A stretch of 64,000 nucleotides of DNA, taken from positions 477,174-541,173 of the forward strand of contig NZ_SJKB01000005.1 of the NCBI RefSeq assembly GCF_004331465.1. The letters are read 5' to 3'. This document shows, one piece after another, positions 8,713 through 17,604 of the stretch (position 1 is the stretch's first letter; every line of letters starts with the position of its first letter). Source of the stretch: Kribbella pittospori. GTDB lineage: Bacteria > Actinomycetota > Actinomycetes > Propionibacteriales > Kribbellaceae. Made by a program: the position numbers and the translations under genes. The notes beneath the pieces are model-generated. The model was not told the DNA's origin. It was given only the letters and a program-made list of their open reading frames with translations, and searched no databases.

Positions 8713-9972
8713 TCAGCTCACCCGGGCGATCCGGTTCCGCTTCGACACCCACACCACGGCGGCCGCGTAGAACGCGAGGCACGGGATGTCCAGCGCCAGC
8801 AACGTCCACGGGGCACCGCCCTGCTGGTCCCAGCCGTCCAGCTGTCCAGTTGCCGCAGGCAACAAGAACGCGAACAGGTTGTTCATCGCGTGCAGCGCGA
8901 TGCCGGCCTCCAGCCCACCGGTGCGCACCGTCAGCCACGCGATGGTGACCGCGAACAGGAAGATGTCCGCCATCGCCCAGCCTGTGTACCCGTGCGCCGA
9001 CACGAACGCCAGGCTGCTGAGCACGATGCCCGGCCAGGGCGAACGGAACAGCACCCGGAGCCAGCGCGCACGACCCTCCGGCCGGTCCGGACCGTAGGCG
9101 CCGATCGCCTGGAGCAGCCAGCCGCGGAACACGAACTCCTCGGCCGCGGACTGGAACGGCACCAGCAGCAGGATCACCACCGCCGGCACGATGAACGCAC
9201 TGAAGCCGACCCACGAACCGTCGTCGGTCGCCGTCGCGTCACTGTTCGGGAAGATCGCGTCGGCGAGGATGCCCAGCCCGTAGGACAGCACCAGGTAGCC
9301 GAGACCGGGCAGGCAGCACAGCCCCAGCCAGCGCCAGCGGATCCGGTTCAGGACGGACGCCACGCTCCAGGCCGGCCGTCGCTGGATCACCCAGGCGGTC
9401 AGCATGACGAACGGCGTCAGGACTCCGAGCATGACCAGGGTGACGGCCAGGTTCTCGGTGTCGCTCGGGAAGATGTCATTGCCCTGCGGCTCGACGAACT
9501 CGCCCGCGATGAGCGTGTGGACGATCTCCCAGCCGACCAGCACCGCGGCGGTCAGGAAGAAGGCACCGGAGGCGAGGAACAGCGTGCCGACGATCGGCCG
9601 CCACCACCTGTGCTTCGGCGTCCGCGCGAGCCGGTGGTACGGCGTACCCGCGGGAGCCGGGACGATGCGCGGCTCGCGGTAGGCGTACTGACCCGGGTAC
9701 GGCGGCGGTGCGCCGTACTGCTGCTGTTGGTGCGGCCCGGGCCACTGCGGCTGGTAGGGCCCGGGCTGCTGGTACGGGCCCGGCTGGTACGGGCCGGGAC
9801 CCTGGTAGGGGCCGGGCTGTTGGTAGGGACCCGGTTGGGGGTAGGGCGGGGGCGGCGGGTAGTGACCGGGCTGCGAGGATGGGCCCGGTTGGTACGGCGG
9901 GACCCACGGGTTCGGTTGGTTGCCGGGGGGCGGCGAGTCCTGTGGGCGCGGTTCGCCCGATTGCGGGTCCAT
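8713..9972 (-). CDS. CPBP family intramembrane metalloprotease with proline-rich N-terminal tail
   Basis: A 419-residue protein. Residues 1-120 are disordered, rich in Pro, Gly, Tyr and Gln with repeats of the form GPYQQPGPY. The rest has about eight membrane segments with the CPBP/Abi motifs AAEEFVFRGW (Glu-Glu-x3-Arg), SAHGYTGW and LHAMNN, the zinc-site signature of CAAX-type proteases. Tails like this are common in actinobacterial membrane proteins and may mediate assembly. TAGAGT at 9979-9984 (minus strand) lies six bases before the ATG: leaderless. Target protein unknown. Confidence 0.88.
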   Translation of the reverse strand: MDPQSGEPRPQDSPPPGNQPNPWVPPYQPGPSSQPGHYPPPPPYPQPGPYQQPGPYQGPGPYQPGPYQQPGPYQPQWPGPHQQQQYGAPPPYPGQYAYREPRIVPAPAGTPYHRLARTPKHRWWRPIVGTLFLASGAFFLTAAVLVGWEIVHTLIAGEFVEPQGNDIFPSDTENLAVTLVMLGVLTPFVMLTAWVIQRRPAWSVASVLNRIRWRWLGLCCLPGLGYLVLSYGLGILADAIFPNSDATATDDGSWVGFSAFIVPAVVILLLVPFQSAAEEFVFRGWLLQAIGAYGPDRPEGRARWLRVLFRSPWPGIVLSSLAFVSAHGYTGWAMADIFLFAVTIAWLTVRTGGLEAGIALHAMNNLFAFLLPAATGQLDGWDQQGGAPWTLLALDIPCLAFYAAAVVWVSKRNRIARVS

Positions 9973-10017
9973 GAATGGACTCTAGAAGATCGGGCCAAGG
10001 AGCTGGAGGAGAACACA

Positions 10018-10986
10018 GTGGTGACTGATCCGACCCTTGGTGCAGCGGCCACGACGCGGGCCTTGCCGCAGTCGGTGCTGATGCCGTTGACCGGTTCGGC
10101 GATCTTCCTCGTGGTCCGGATCGAGCCGGGCGGCGAGGAGACCACCCGCGATCTGCTCGAACGGGTCAGTGGTCTGATCCGGTCCGTCGGCTTCCGGGTG
10201 CCTGCCGGGAATCTGTCGTGCGTCACCAGCATCGGGTCGGACGTGTGGGACCGGCTGTTCAGCGGACCGCGACCCGCCCAGCTGCACCCGTTCATCGAAC
10301 TCAACGGCGCCAAGCACCGCGCCGTCTCCACCCCTGGCGATCTCCTCTTCCACATCCGCGCCGCACACCTGGACCAGTGCTTCGAGCTGGCCGGTCAGAT
10401 CATGAAGGCCCTCGACGGCGCCGCGACGGTCGTCGACGAGGTCCACGGCTTCAAGTACTTCGAGATGCGCGACCTGCTCGGCTTCGTCGACGGCACCGAG
10501 AACCCGGCCGGCTCCGAGGCCGAGGACGCCGTACTGGTCGGGGCCGAGGACCCGAACTTCGCCGGTGGCAGCTACGTCATCGTGCAGAAGTACCTGCACG
10601 ACCTGAAGGCGTGGAACGCGCTGACCGTCGAGCAGCAGGAGCTGGCGATCGGCCGGACCAAGCTCGACGACATCGAGCTGTCCGACGGTGACAAGCCGAG
10701 CAACGCGCACATCGCGCTGAACGTGATCGAGGACGAGGACGGGAACGAGCTGCAGATCCTGCGCGACAACATGCCGTTCGGGACAATCGGGACGCAGGAG
10801 TTCGGCACCTACTTCATCGGCTACGCCAAGACCCCGTCGGTCACCGAGCTGATGCTCCGCCGGATGTTCATCGGCGAGCCCGAGGGCAACTACGACCGCA
10901 TCCTCGACTTCTCCACCGCGGTCACCGGGTCGCTGTTCTTCACCCCGACCGCCGAGTTCCTCGACGACCTGCCGCCCGCACCCTGA
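10018..10986 (+). CDS. DyP-type peroxidase
   Basis: A 322-residue dye-decolorizing peroxidase. The signature GFVDGTENP starts at residue 155 (Asp158 is the distal acid), NAHIALN carries the proximal heme His near 231, and LQILRDNMPFG has the distal Arg. No Tat signal, so cytoplasmic or encapsulin-loaded, and the length fits the B-type. It oxidises bulky aromatic substrates or removes peroxide. The C-terminus (FLDDLPPAP) is short and does not show a clear encapsulin cargo peptide; no encapsulin gene lies nearby. GTG start follows a GGAGGAG SD; a second GTG directly follows it. Divergent from the CPBP gene. Confidence 0.92.
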   Translation: MVTDPTLGAAATTRALPQSVLMPLTGSAIFLVVRIEPGGEETTRDLLERVSGLIRSVGFRVPAGNLSCVTSIGSDVWDRLFSGPRPAQLHPFIELNGAKHRAVSTPGDLLFHIRAAHLDQCFELAGQIMKALDGAATVVDEVHGFKYFEMRDLLGFVDGTENPAGSEAEDAVLVGAEDPNFAGGSYVIVQKYLHDLKAWNALTVEQQELAIGRTKLDDIELSDGDKPSNAHIALNVIEDEDGNELQILRDNMPFGTIGTQEFGTYFIGYAKTPSVTELMLRRMFIGEPEGNYDRILDFSTAVTGSLFFTPTAEFLDDLPPAP

Positions 10987-11040
10987 TCCTTGGATTTCCG
11001 GGTCCGCCGGACTGTCGGTGGGATGGGTGAGACTGGGGTC

Positions 11041-12603
11041 ATGTTGCTCACCGAGGTGGTCGAGACCTCGACCGCGCTTGCCGGGACGCGGTCGCGGCTG
11101 AAGAAGGCGGAGTTCATCGCCGGGCTGCTGTCACGCGCGACCGAGCCGGCCGAGACCGAGATCGTGGTCACGTACCTGTCCGGTGAGCTGCGCCAGCGCC
11201 GTACGGGCGTCGGGTGGCGGACGTTGATGGACGCGCCGACGCCGGCCGAGAGCCCGTCGCTCACGGTCGAGGAGGTCGACAGCGCGTTCGCCGAGTTGGC
11301 CGAGATGTCCGGGGCTGGGTCACAGGCCCGACGGCGAGAGGCGATCGACGCGCTGTTCGGCCGCGCGACCGAGGACGAGCAGCGATTCCTGCGGCTCCTC
11401 GTCGGCGGTGAGCTGCGGCAGGGTGCGCTGGACGGCGTGATGGCCGATGCGGTCGCCCGTGCGACCGGGATCCCGCTGGAGAAGATCCGGGCCGCGACGA
11501 TGCTGCGCGGCGCGGCCGCGCCGGTCGCCGTCGCCGTGCTGACCGAGGGCGAGGCAGGGCTGGCGCAGTTCGGGCTGGAGGTCGGGCGCGGCGTGCAGCC
11601 GATGCTCGCCCAGTCCGCGACGAGCGTCGCGGAGGCCCTGACCAAGACCGGTACGCCGGCCGCCCTCGAGTGGAAGCTGGACGGGATCCGGATCCAGGCG
11701 CATCGCGACGGCGACGACGTCGTGGTCTACACCCGCACGCTCGACGACATCACCAAGCGCGTGCCTGAGGTGGTCAACGCCGTGCTCGCGCTCGACGCGC
11801 AACAGGTCGTGCTGGACGGTGAGTTGATCGCCTTGCGACGGGACGGTCGGCCGGAGGCCTTCCAGGTCACCGGGTCGAGGACGGCGACTCGGGCGGCGAC
11901 CGGGCCCGAGTCGGTGCCGTTGACGCCGTACTTCTTCGACATCCTGCACCAAGACGGGCAGGACCTGATCGGTCTCGACGGTGCCGCGCGGCATGAGTGG
12001 CTGAGCAAGCTCATCCCTGAGGAGCAACGGATCCCGCGGCTGGTGACCGACGACGCGGACGCCGGACATGAATTCTTCCTCGACGCGGTGAAACGCGGCC
12101 ACGAGGGCGTGATGGTGAAGTCGCTGACCGTGCCGTACGAGGCCGGCCGCCGCGGATCCGGTTGGGTCAAGGTGAAACAGACCCACACGCTCGACCTGCT
12201 CGTGCTCGCGGCCGAATGGGGCCACGGGCGTCGTACTGGCTGGCTGTCCAACCTGCATCTGGGCGCGCGGGACGAGGCGACCGGCGAGTTCGTCATGCTC
12301 GGCAAGACGTTCAAGGGGCTCACCGACGAGCTGCTGCGCTGGCAGACCGAGCGGTTCCAGGAGCTCGAGGACCACCGCGACGAGTACACGGTCTATCTCC
12401 GGCCGGAGGTGGTGGTGGAGATCGCCTTCGACGGCGTTCAGACGTCGCCGCGCTACCCAGCGGGCATGGCGCTGCGGTTCGCCCGGGTACTGCGCTATCG
12501 CGACGACAAGAGACCTGATCAGGTTGATACCGTCCAGACGGTGCGAGCCATCCACGAAGGTCTCGAAGCCGACGCGAAGCGGGAAGGTGGCGGGGATGCC
12601 TGA
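11041..12603 (+). CDS. lig: ATP-dependent DNA ligase
   Basis: A 520-residue ATP-dependent DNA ligase similar in size and layout to mycobacterial LigB. An N-terminal helical DNA-binding domain (1-~180) precedes the nucleotidyltransferase domain with motif I EWKLDGIR (AMP-linked Lys212), DGELIA, FFDILH, EGVMVKS and SGWVKVK (motif V), then an OB-fold domain. It seals nicks as an accessory repair enzyme beside the NAD-dependent LigA. No LigD polymerase or nuclease domains. GAGACT at 11029-11034 sits six bases before ATG, so a leaderless start is possible. Overlaps the next gene by 8 bp. Confidence 0.94.
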   Translation: MLLTEVVETSTALAGTRSRLKKAEFIAGLLSRATEPAETEIVVTYLSGELRQRRTGVGWRTLMDAPTPAESPSLTVEEVDSAFAELAEMSGAGSQARRREAIDALFGRATEDEQRFLRLLVGGELRQGALDGVMADAVARATGIPLEKIRAATMLRGAAAPVAVAVLTEGEAGLAQFGLEVGRGVQPMLAQSATSVAEALTKTGTPAALEWKLDGIRIQAHRDGDDVVVYTRTLDDITKRVPEVVNAVLALDAQQVVLDGELIALRRDGRPEAFQVTGSRTATRAATGPESVPLTPYFFDILHQDGQDLIGLDGAARHEWLSKLIPEEQRIPRLVTDDADAGHEFFLDAVKRGHEGVMVKSLTVPYEAGRRGSGWVKVKQTHTLDLLVLAAEWGHGRRTGWLSNLHLGARDEATGEFVMLGKTFKGLTDELLRWQTERFQELEDHRDEYTVYLRPEVVVEIAFDGVQTSPRYPAGMALRFARVLRYRDDKRPDQVDTVQTVRAIHEGLEADAKREGGGDA

Positions 12604-13279
12604 GCCACAGGAGGATCCGGACGTCGTGTCGCGCCGGATCGCCCACGAGTCGCTGTCCCAAGACGATCCGACCGGCTGGTTCGATCGGCTCTACTCCGCG
12701 GCCGAGGACGGTGGCGCCGTCGTCCCGTGGGATCGCGGTACGGCGCATCCGATGCTGACCGAGTGGATCGACGAGTCCCACCCGGACGGGACCGGGAAGA
12801 CGGCGCTGATTGTCGGAGCCGGCACCGGTTGGGACGCGGAGCTGATCGCGGACCTGGGCTATGAGACCACCGCGTTCGACATCTCCCCCACAGCCGTCCA
12901 GGCCGCACACCGCAACCATCCCGACTCCAAGGCGCAGTACGTCACCGCTGACCTGCTGGCCCCGCCGGCCGAGTGGCACCGCGCCTACGACCTGGTCGTC
13001 GAGATCTACACCGTCCAGGCGCTGCCGATCGACCTCCAGCCTGCCGCCATCAAGCAGGTCGGCGAGCAGGTGGCCCCCGGCGGGACTCTCCTCGTCATCG
13101 CAGCCTCCCGCCCGGACGACGTTCCGGACTCCGACGTCGAAGGCCCGCCCTGGCCGTTGACCCGCGCCGCCATCAAGTCGTTCGCGACGCCGGACCTGCG
13201 CCTGATTCAACTCGATCAGTCCCCGAGCCCGGTCGATCCCACCATCTTCCGCTGGCGCGCCGAGTACCTCCGCGACTAG
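12596..13279 (+). CDS. Class I SAM-dependent methyltransferase (thiopurine methyltransferase-like)
   Basis: A 227-residue enzyme with the SAM-binding motif ALIVGAGTGWDAELI (motif I), YETTAFDIS (acidic residue of motif II) and YDLVVEIYTVQALP. The opening with PTGWFDRLYSAAEDGGAVVPWDRGTAHP resembles the TPMT/tellurite-type family. The ATG lies inside the ligase 3' end (8-bp overlap), so it is translationally coupled to the DNA ligase; the biological link is unclear. Substrate unknown. Confidence 0.85.
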   Translation: MPEPQEDPDVVSRRIAHESLSQDDPTGWFDRLYSAAEDGGAVVPWDRGTAHPMLTEWIDESHPDGTGKTALIVGAGTGWDAELIADLGYETTAFDISPTAVQAAHRNHPDSKAQYVTADLLAPPAEWHRAYDLVVEIYTVQALPIDLQPAAIKQVGEQVAPGGTLLVIAASRPDDVPDSDVEGPPWPLTRAAIKSFATPDLRLIQLDQSPSPVDPTIFRWRAEYLRD

Positions 13280-13390
13280 CCACCACCGCGCTGCCGGGAG
13301 GCGGTCCGCAACCGACCGCAGACCCTGCGGGACGTAGGATCCGTGCGTCACGAGCAGACTCTGCGACCCCCACTGGAGGCGACTCGTTAG

Positions 13391-14263
13391 ATGACTTCTT
13401 CCGCCTGGTCACCGGTCGAACGGCTTGATGCGGCACGGATCGCCGCCGAGTTGGAGGAACAGACCGGCCTACCGCTGGTTGTCGAGGGGCTTGGCGCCGG
13501 CGGCAATGTGGGTGCTGCTGTCGTGCGGTGGCCGGACGGGCATCGCTCGATCCTGAAGTGGCGGCCCGATGTGCGACTGTCGGACCTCGAAGCGGGTCCG
13601 CTGGCGGTCACCGAGGCGGCGCGGGTGGCGGGACTGCCGGCGCCGCGGACCGAGTTGGCCGTCCAACTCGGTACGGCGATCGCGACCGTCCAGGAACTGT
13701 TGCCCGGAGCACCTATCGGGCGACTCGACGACCACGGGCTGACGCAGGCCCTGGACTTCAACTCGCTGCAGGCCGGCTTGCTCCGGGATCGGCCGGATGT
13801 GCCGGCCTTCGAGCTGTTCCTGGACCACGATGGGCCGGGCTTCTGCCTGCACGGACCGCTGCGTGCGCACAACCGTCGTACCGCCCGGATCGACGACTGG
13901 GTGCGGGAGGTCGGAACGGCGTACCCACCGCTGGTGGAGGGGGTCGACGCGGTTCACTCCGACTACCATGCGAGCAACCTGCTCGCCGTGGACGGGACCA
14001 TCACGGGCATCATCGATTGGGACGGCGCCTCGCGTGGGGACCGTCGATTCGACCTGGTCACGCTGCGGTTCGGCGTACATGCTGAGCCACCGCTCGGGCG
14101 GGTGACTCCGCGGCTCGACGCCATCCTGGATGCGCTGCCGGCCGACGTACTCCGCCCGCTGTGGGCCGTGATGAGCCTGCGCATGGTCGACTGGGCGATC
14201 CGCCACTTCACTCCGGCAGCGGTCGAGCACTATGCGGATCTCGCCGAGCAGCGGATGGACTAG
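13391..14263 (+). CDS. Aminoglycoside phosphotransferase-family kinase
   Basis: A 290-residue APH/choline-kinase-fold protein. The C-lobe has VHSDYHASNLL (HxDxxxxN catalytic loop) and GIIDWDGASRGDRRFDL (Asp of the DFG equivalent). The N-lobe has VVRWPDG-HRSILKWRP with the ATP-binding lysine. Such proteins phosphorylate small hydroxylated compounds; there is no evidence this one confers antibiotic resistance. Start ATG at 13391 has GGAGG about 11 bases upstream. Unlinked to its neighbours except by orientation. Confidence 0.83.
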   Translation: MTSSAWSPVERLDAARIAAELEEQTGLPLVVEGLGAGGNVGAAVVRWPDGHRSILKWRPDVRLSDLEAGPLAVTEAARVAGLPAPRTELAVQLGTAIATVQELLPGAPIGRLDDHGLTQALDFNSLQAGLLRDRPDVPAFELFLDHDGPGFCLHGPLRAHNRRTARIDDWVREVGTAYPPLVEGVDAVHSDYHASNLLAVDGTITGIIDWDGASRGDRRFDLVTLRFGVHAEPPLGRVTPRLDAILDALPADVLRPLWAVMSLRMVDWAIRHFTPAAVEHYADLAEQRMD

Positions 14264-14331
14264 CGGACGAACCCGCCGAGTCATTCTTTAGTCGGTTGAG
14301 GATGGGCCATCGTGCTGGTTGAGTGCTCGCC

Positions 14332-14820
14332 ATGGATACCCGCACTGCACGGCTGAGTCTGCATCCGGTCGATGAGCTGGAGGCGCGGCGTATTCGCGAT
14401 CGTGCGCCGGACACCGACGACACGTGGGCGGACGACTACCCGTTCGACGGAGACCTGGCCGCGATCGGTGGCTTCCTGCGCGCGACCGAGCAGAACGGCG
14501 ACCAGCGTCCGTTCGGCTACTACCAGATCAGGCGTCAGTCCGACGGGCTGGCTGTTGGTGGCATCGGCTTCAAGGGCCGCCCCGATGGGGACGTCGTCGA
14601 GGTCGGCTACGGACTGGCGCCCTCCGCGCGAGGACAGGGCTACGCCACGGAGGCGCTGATGACCGTCATGCAGATCGCCGCCGCACACGGCGTGACGACG
14701 ATCCGCGCAGACACCGATCTCGACAACGTTGCGTCACAGCGCACCCTCGAAAAGGCAGGCTTCGCCCAGGTCGGAGCCGACTCCGAGCTGTACTACTTCG
14801 AGGCCCGGATCGCCCGATAG
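14332..14820 (+). CDS. GNAT family N-acetyltransferase
   Basis: A 162-residue GNAT enzyme of the RimJ/RimL type: strand GGIGFKGRPDGDVVEVGYGLAPSARGQGYATEAL holds the acetyl-CoA pyrophosphate-binding R/Q-x-x-G-x-G/A loop, and DTDLDNVASQRTLEKAGF is the characteristic C-terminal helix. Probably acetylates an amino group of a small molecule or a protein N-terminus. The ATG at 14332 is preferred; an in-frame GTG at 14323 is the alternative. No clear SD. Confidence 0.87.
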   Translation: MDTRTARLSLHPVDELEARRIRDRAPDTDDTWADDYPFDGDLAAIGGFLRATEQNGDQRPFGYYQIRRQSDGLAVGGIGFKGRPDGDVVEVGYGLAPSARGQGYATEALMTVMQIAAAHGVTTIRADTDLDNVASQRTLEKAGFAQVGADSELYYFEARIAR

Positions 14821-14850
14821 CAGGCCGGCTCATCCCGTCGGATCTCATGG

Positions 14851-14878
14851 GAACATATGTTCGATAATGCTGTAGACT
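14851..14878 (+). promoter_or_regulatory. LexA-type box and leaderless promoter of the DUF5753 regulator
   Basis: GAACATATGTTC (14851-14862) is a perfect palindrome fitting the actinobacterial SOS consensus GAAC-N4-GTTC. It occupies about -34 to -23 of a promoter whose -10 box TAGACT (14873-14878) ends six bases before the ATG at 14885. LexA binding would block this promoter. Confidence 0.65.
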
Positions 14879-14884
14879 CGTTCT

Positions 14885-15757
14885 ATGGCGGGGCAAGGTG
14901 TTGTTGGGCCGACGGCGTTACGGATGATGCTGGGCAGTCATCTGCGGCGTCTGCGAGAGCGAGCCGGGGTGAGCCGGTCCGATGCCGGGTGGACGATCCG
15001 GGCGTCGGAGTCGAAGATCAGCCGGCTCGAGCTCGGCCGCGTCGGGTTCAAGGAGCGCGACGTCGAGGACCTGCTCAGCCTGTACGGCGTGACCGAGGCG
15101 CGCGAGCGGGAGCGGCTCCTGGAGCTGGCGCGGGAGGCGAACAACCGCGGCTGGTGGCACCGGTACGGCGATGTCACCCCGGACTGGTTCGACGCCTATC
15201 TCGGCCTCGAGGCGGCGGCCGAACTGATCCGGACGTATGAGATCCAGTTCGTTCCCGGATTGCTGCAGACTGCCGACTACGCCCGCGCCGTTGCCCGGCT
15301 GACGCCGGGCAACGCGCGGGCGGACGAGGAGATCGAGCGGATCGTCGCTCTGCGCACCCGGCGCCAACGTGTCCTGGATCGTGAGCCGCCGCTGAAACTC
15401 TGGGCCGTCATCGAGGAGTCGGTCCTGCTCCGCCCCATCGGTGGCTTCGATGTCCTCCGCGACCAGCTCGACGCGCTCCGTGAGGCAGCCCGCCGTCCCA
15501 ACGTCACGCTTCAGATCGTCCCGCTCCGCAGTCCCGGCCACGCCGCAACCGGTGGCGCCTTCACCCTGCTGCGTTTCCCTCAGCACGACCTGCCCGACAT
15601 CGTGTACCTCGAGCACCTCACCAGCGCGCTCTACCTGGACAAGCGCGACGACGTCGAGACTTACACCCAGACCCTGGACCTGCTGGCCGCGACCAACCCC
15701 GCACCCCAGCACACCGAGCAACTCCTCACCGAGCTGCTCGACCGGATGGCCGGCTGA
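14885..15757 (+). CDS. XRE-family HTH regulator with DUF5753 (Scr1-type antitoxin-like) domain
   Basis: A 290-residue protein. Residues ~12-70 are an XRE HTH (LGSHLRRLRERAGVSRSDAGWTI and SKISRLELGR); residues ~100-285 are DUF5753, with the typical YEIQFVPGLLQTADYAR and PNVTLQIVPL and FTLLRF. These regulators normally precede a small DUF397 protein, and the pair acts in development or as a toxin-antitoxin-like unit. Here no DUF397 gene follows: the next gene (oxidase subunit I) is convergent and abuts the stop codon. Leaderless promoter with a LexA-type box, so DNA-damage control is inferred. Confidence 0.9.
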   Translation: MAGQGVVGPTALRMMLGSHLRRLRERAGVSRSDAGWTIRASESKISRLELGRVGFKERDVEDLLSLYGVTEARERERLLELAREANNRGWWHRYGDVTPDWFDAYLGLEAAAELIRTYEIQFVPGLLQTADYARAVARLTPGNARADEEIERIVALRTRRQRVLDREPPLKLWAVIEESVLLRPIGGFDVLRDQLDALREAARRPNVTLQIVPLRSPGHAATGGAFTLLRFPQHDLPDIVYLEHLTSALYLDKRDDVETYTQTLDLLAATNPAPQHTEQLLTELLDRMAG

Positions 15758-17518
15758 TCACTCGGACTCGCGCTCGGTCTCGATCTCAGATTCGGTGTCG
15801 GGCTCAGGGCCGGGTTCGGTCCCGGCCTTGGTCAGCAGGTTGGACTGCGGCTCGCCTTGCGCGTACTCAGGGTGATGGAAGTCGAAGGCGGGGCTGTCCG
15901 AGCGAATGCGCGGCAACTGCTCGAAGTTGTGCCGCGGCGGCGGGCAACTGGTCGCCCACTCCAGCGAGCGGCCCCAACCCCACGGGTCGTCGACACCGAC
16001 CAGAGGCGTGCGGCGGGACTTGTAGACGTTGTAGAAGAACGGCAGGATCGACAGCCCCAGGATGAAGGCACCGACGCTCGACACCTGATTCTCCGTGGTG
16101 AAGCCTTCGTTCGCGCCGTACGTCGCGTAGCGCCGCGGCATGCCTTCCACGCCGAGCCAGTGCTGGATCAGGAAGGTGGTGTGGAACCCGATGAACAGCA
16201 ACCAGAAGTGCAGCTTGCCCAGCCGCTCGTCGAGCATCCGGCCGGTCATCTTCGGCCACCAGTAGTAGAACCCGGCGAACATCGCGAAGACCACGGTCCC
16301 GAACACGACGTAGTGGAAGTGCGCGACCACGAAATAGCTGTCGTTGAGCTGATAGTCCAGCGGCGGCGAGGCCAGGATGATCCCGGTCAGACCGCCGAAC
16401 AGGAACGTCACCAGGAAGCCGACGCTCCACAGCATCGGCGTGTCGAACGAGACAGACCCGCCCCAGATCGTGCCTATCCAGTTGAAGAACTTCACCCCGG
16501 TAGGCACCGCGATCAAGAACGTCATGAACGAGAAGAACGGCAGATTCACGCCGCCGGTGACGAACATGTGGTGGGCCCAGACCGCGATGGACAGCGCGCC
16601 GATCGAGAGGGTGGCGGCGACCAGGCCGATGTAGCCGAAGACCGGCTTGCGGCTGAAGACCGGCAGGATCTCGGTGATGATGCCGAAGAACGGCAGCGCG
16701 ATGATGTACACCTCGGGATGCCCGAAGAACCAGAACAGGTGCTGCCAGAGCAGCGCACCGCCGTTGCCGGCGTCGTATACATGAGCTCCGAGTAATCGAT
16801 CCGCCTCCAGCATCAGCAACGCGGCAGCGAGGATCGGGAAGGCGATCAGCACGAGGATCGACGTGACCAGGATGTTCCAGCAGAAGATCGGCATCCGGAA
16901 CATCGTCATGCCGGGAGCCCGCATGGTGATGATCGTGGTGACGAAGTTGACGCCACCGAGGATGGTGCCGAGGCCGGCCATCCACAGCCCCATGATCCAC
17001 AGATCACCGCCGACTCCCGGCGAACGAACGCCGCTCGAGAGCGGCGCGTACGCCGTCCAGCCGAAGTCGGCCGCACCACCGGGAGTAGCGAACGCACCCA
17101 GTGTGATCAGTCCGCCGAACAGGAACAGCCAGTAGCTGAACATGTTCAGCCGCGGGAACGCGACGTCGGGAGCACCGATCTGCACCGGCATGATCACGTT
17201 GGCGAACCCCACGAAGAGTGGGGTCGCGAACAGCAGCAGCATGATCGTGCCGTGCATGGTGAAGAGCTGGTTGTAGACCTCTTCGTCGACGATCTGCAGA
17301 CCAGGTTCGATCAGCTCGGCGCGGATGATCATCGCCATCACGCCGGCGATCACGAAGAACGCGAACGAGGTGACCAGATACAGCTGACCGATCACTTTGT
17401 GGTCAGTCGTCGACAGCAGCCGACCGATCACCTGCCCCACGGGCTTCCGCGCCGGTGCAACTCCCACCGACGGGCCGGTACGTTCAGTGATCCCGGTCTG
17501 TTCGCTGACGCTCGCCAT
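15758..17518 (-). CDS. ctaD: Cytochrome c oxidase subunit I (aa3-type)
   Basis: A 586-residue heme-copper oxidase subunit I with 12 membrane segments. Visible: FTMHGTIM (heme a His), FWFFGHPEVYI (CuB His and the D/K-channel Glu), WAHHMFVTG (two CuB His), VVAHFHYV (heme a3/a ligands). The extended C-terminus after residue ~550 is acidic (repeating Glu/Thr/Ser). ATG at 17518 follows GGGAGG. Neither subunit II, III nor cytochrome genes adjoin it, so it is an orphan copy, probably additional to the main cta operon. It reduces oxygen while pumping protons if assembled with subunits from elsewhere. Confidence 0.95.
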   Translation of the reverse strand: MASVSEQTGITERTGPSVGVAPARKPVGQVIGRLLSTTDHKVIGQLYLVTSFAFFVIAGVMAMIIRAELIEPGLQIVDEEVYNQLFTMHGTIMLLLFATPLFVGFANVIMPVQIGAPDVAFPRLNMFSYWLFLFGGLITLGAFATPGGAADFGWTAYAPLSSGVRSPGVGGDLWIMGLWMAGLGTILGGVNFVTTIITMRAPGMTMFRMPIFCWNILVTSILVLIAFPILAAALLMLEADRLLGAHVYDAGNGGALLWQHLFWFFGHPEVYIIALPFFGIITEILPVFSRKPVFGYIGLVAATLSIGALSIAVWAHHMFVTGGVNLPFFSFMTFLIAVPTGVKFFNWIGTIWGGSVSFDTPMLWSVGFLVTFLFGGLTGIILASPPLDYQLNDSYFVVAHFHYVVFGTVVFAMFAGFYYWWPKMTGRMLDERLGKLHFWLLFIGFHTTFLIQHWLGVEGMPRRYATYGANEGFTTENQVSSVGAFILGLSILPFFYNVYKSRRTPLVGVDDPWGWGRSLEWATSCPPPRHNFEQLPRIRSDSPAFDFHHPEYAQGEPQSNLLTKAGTEPGPEPDTESEIETERESE

Positions 17519-17604
17519 TCGACCTCCCGTGACGCCCACCACGCCACCCACGGTCTTCCGATTACACACCCGCCTGGGCCTGGGGCAACAGAGGCAGGGC
17601 CACC

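Noticed and set aside
8293..10017. Long in-frame extension upstream of the DyP peroxidase
   Set aside because: It covers the CPBP and HAD genes antisense, is low-complexity, and an SD directly precedes GTG 10018.
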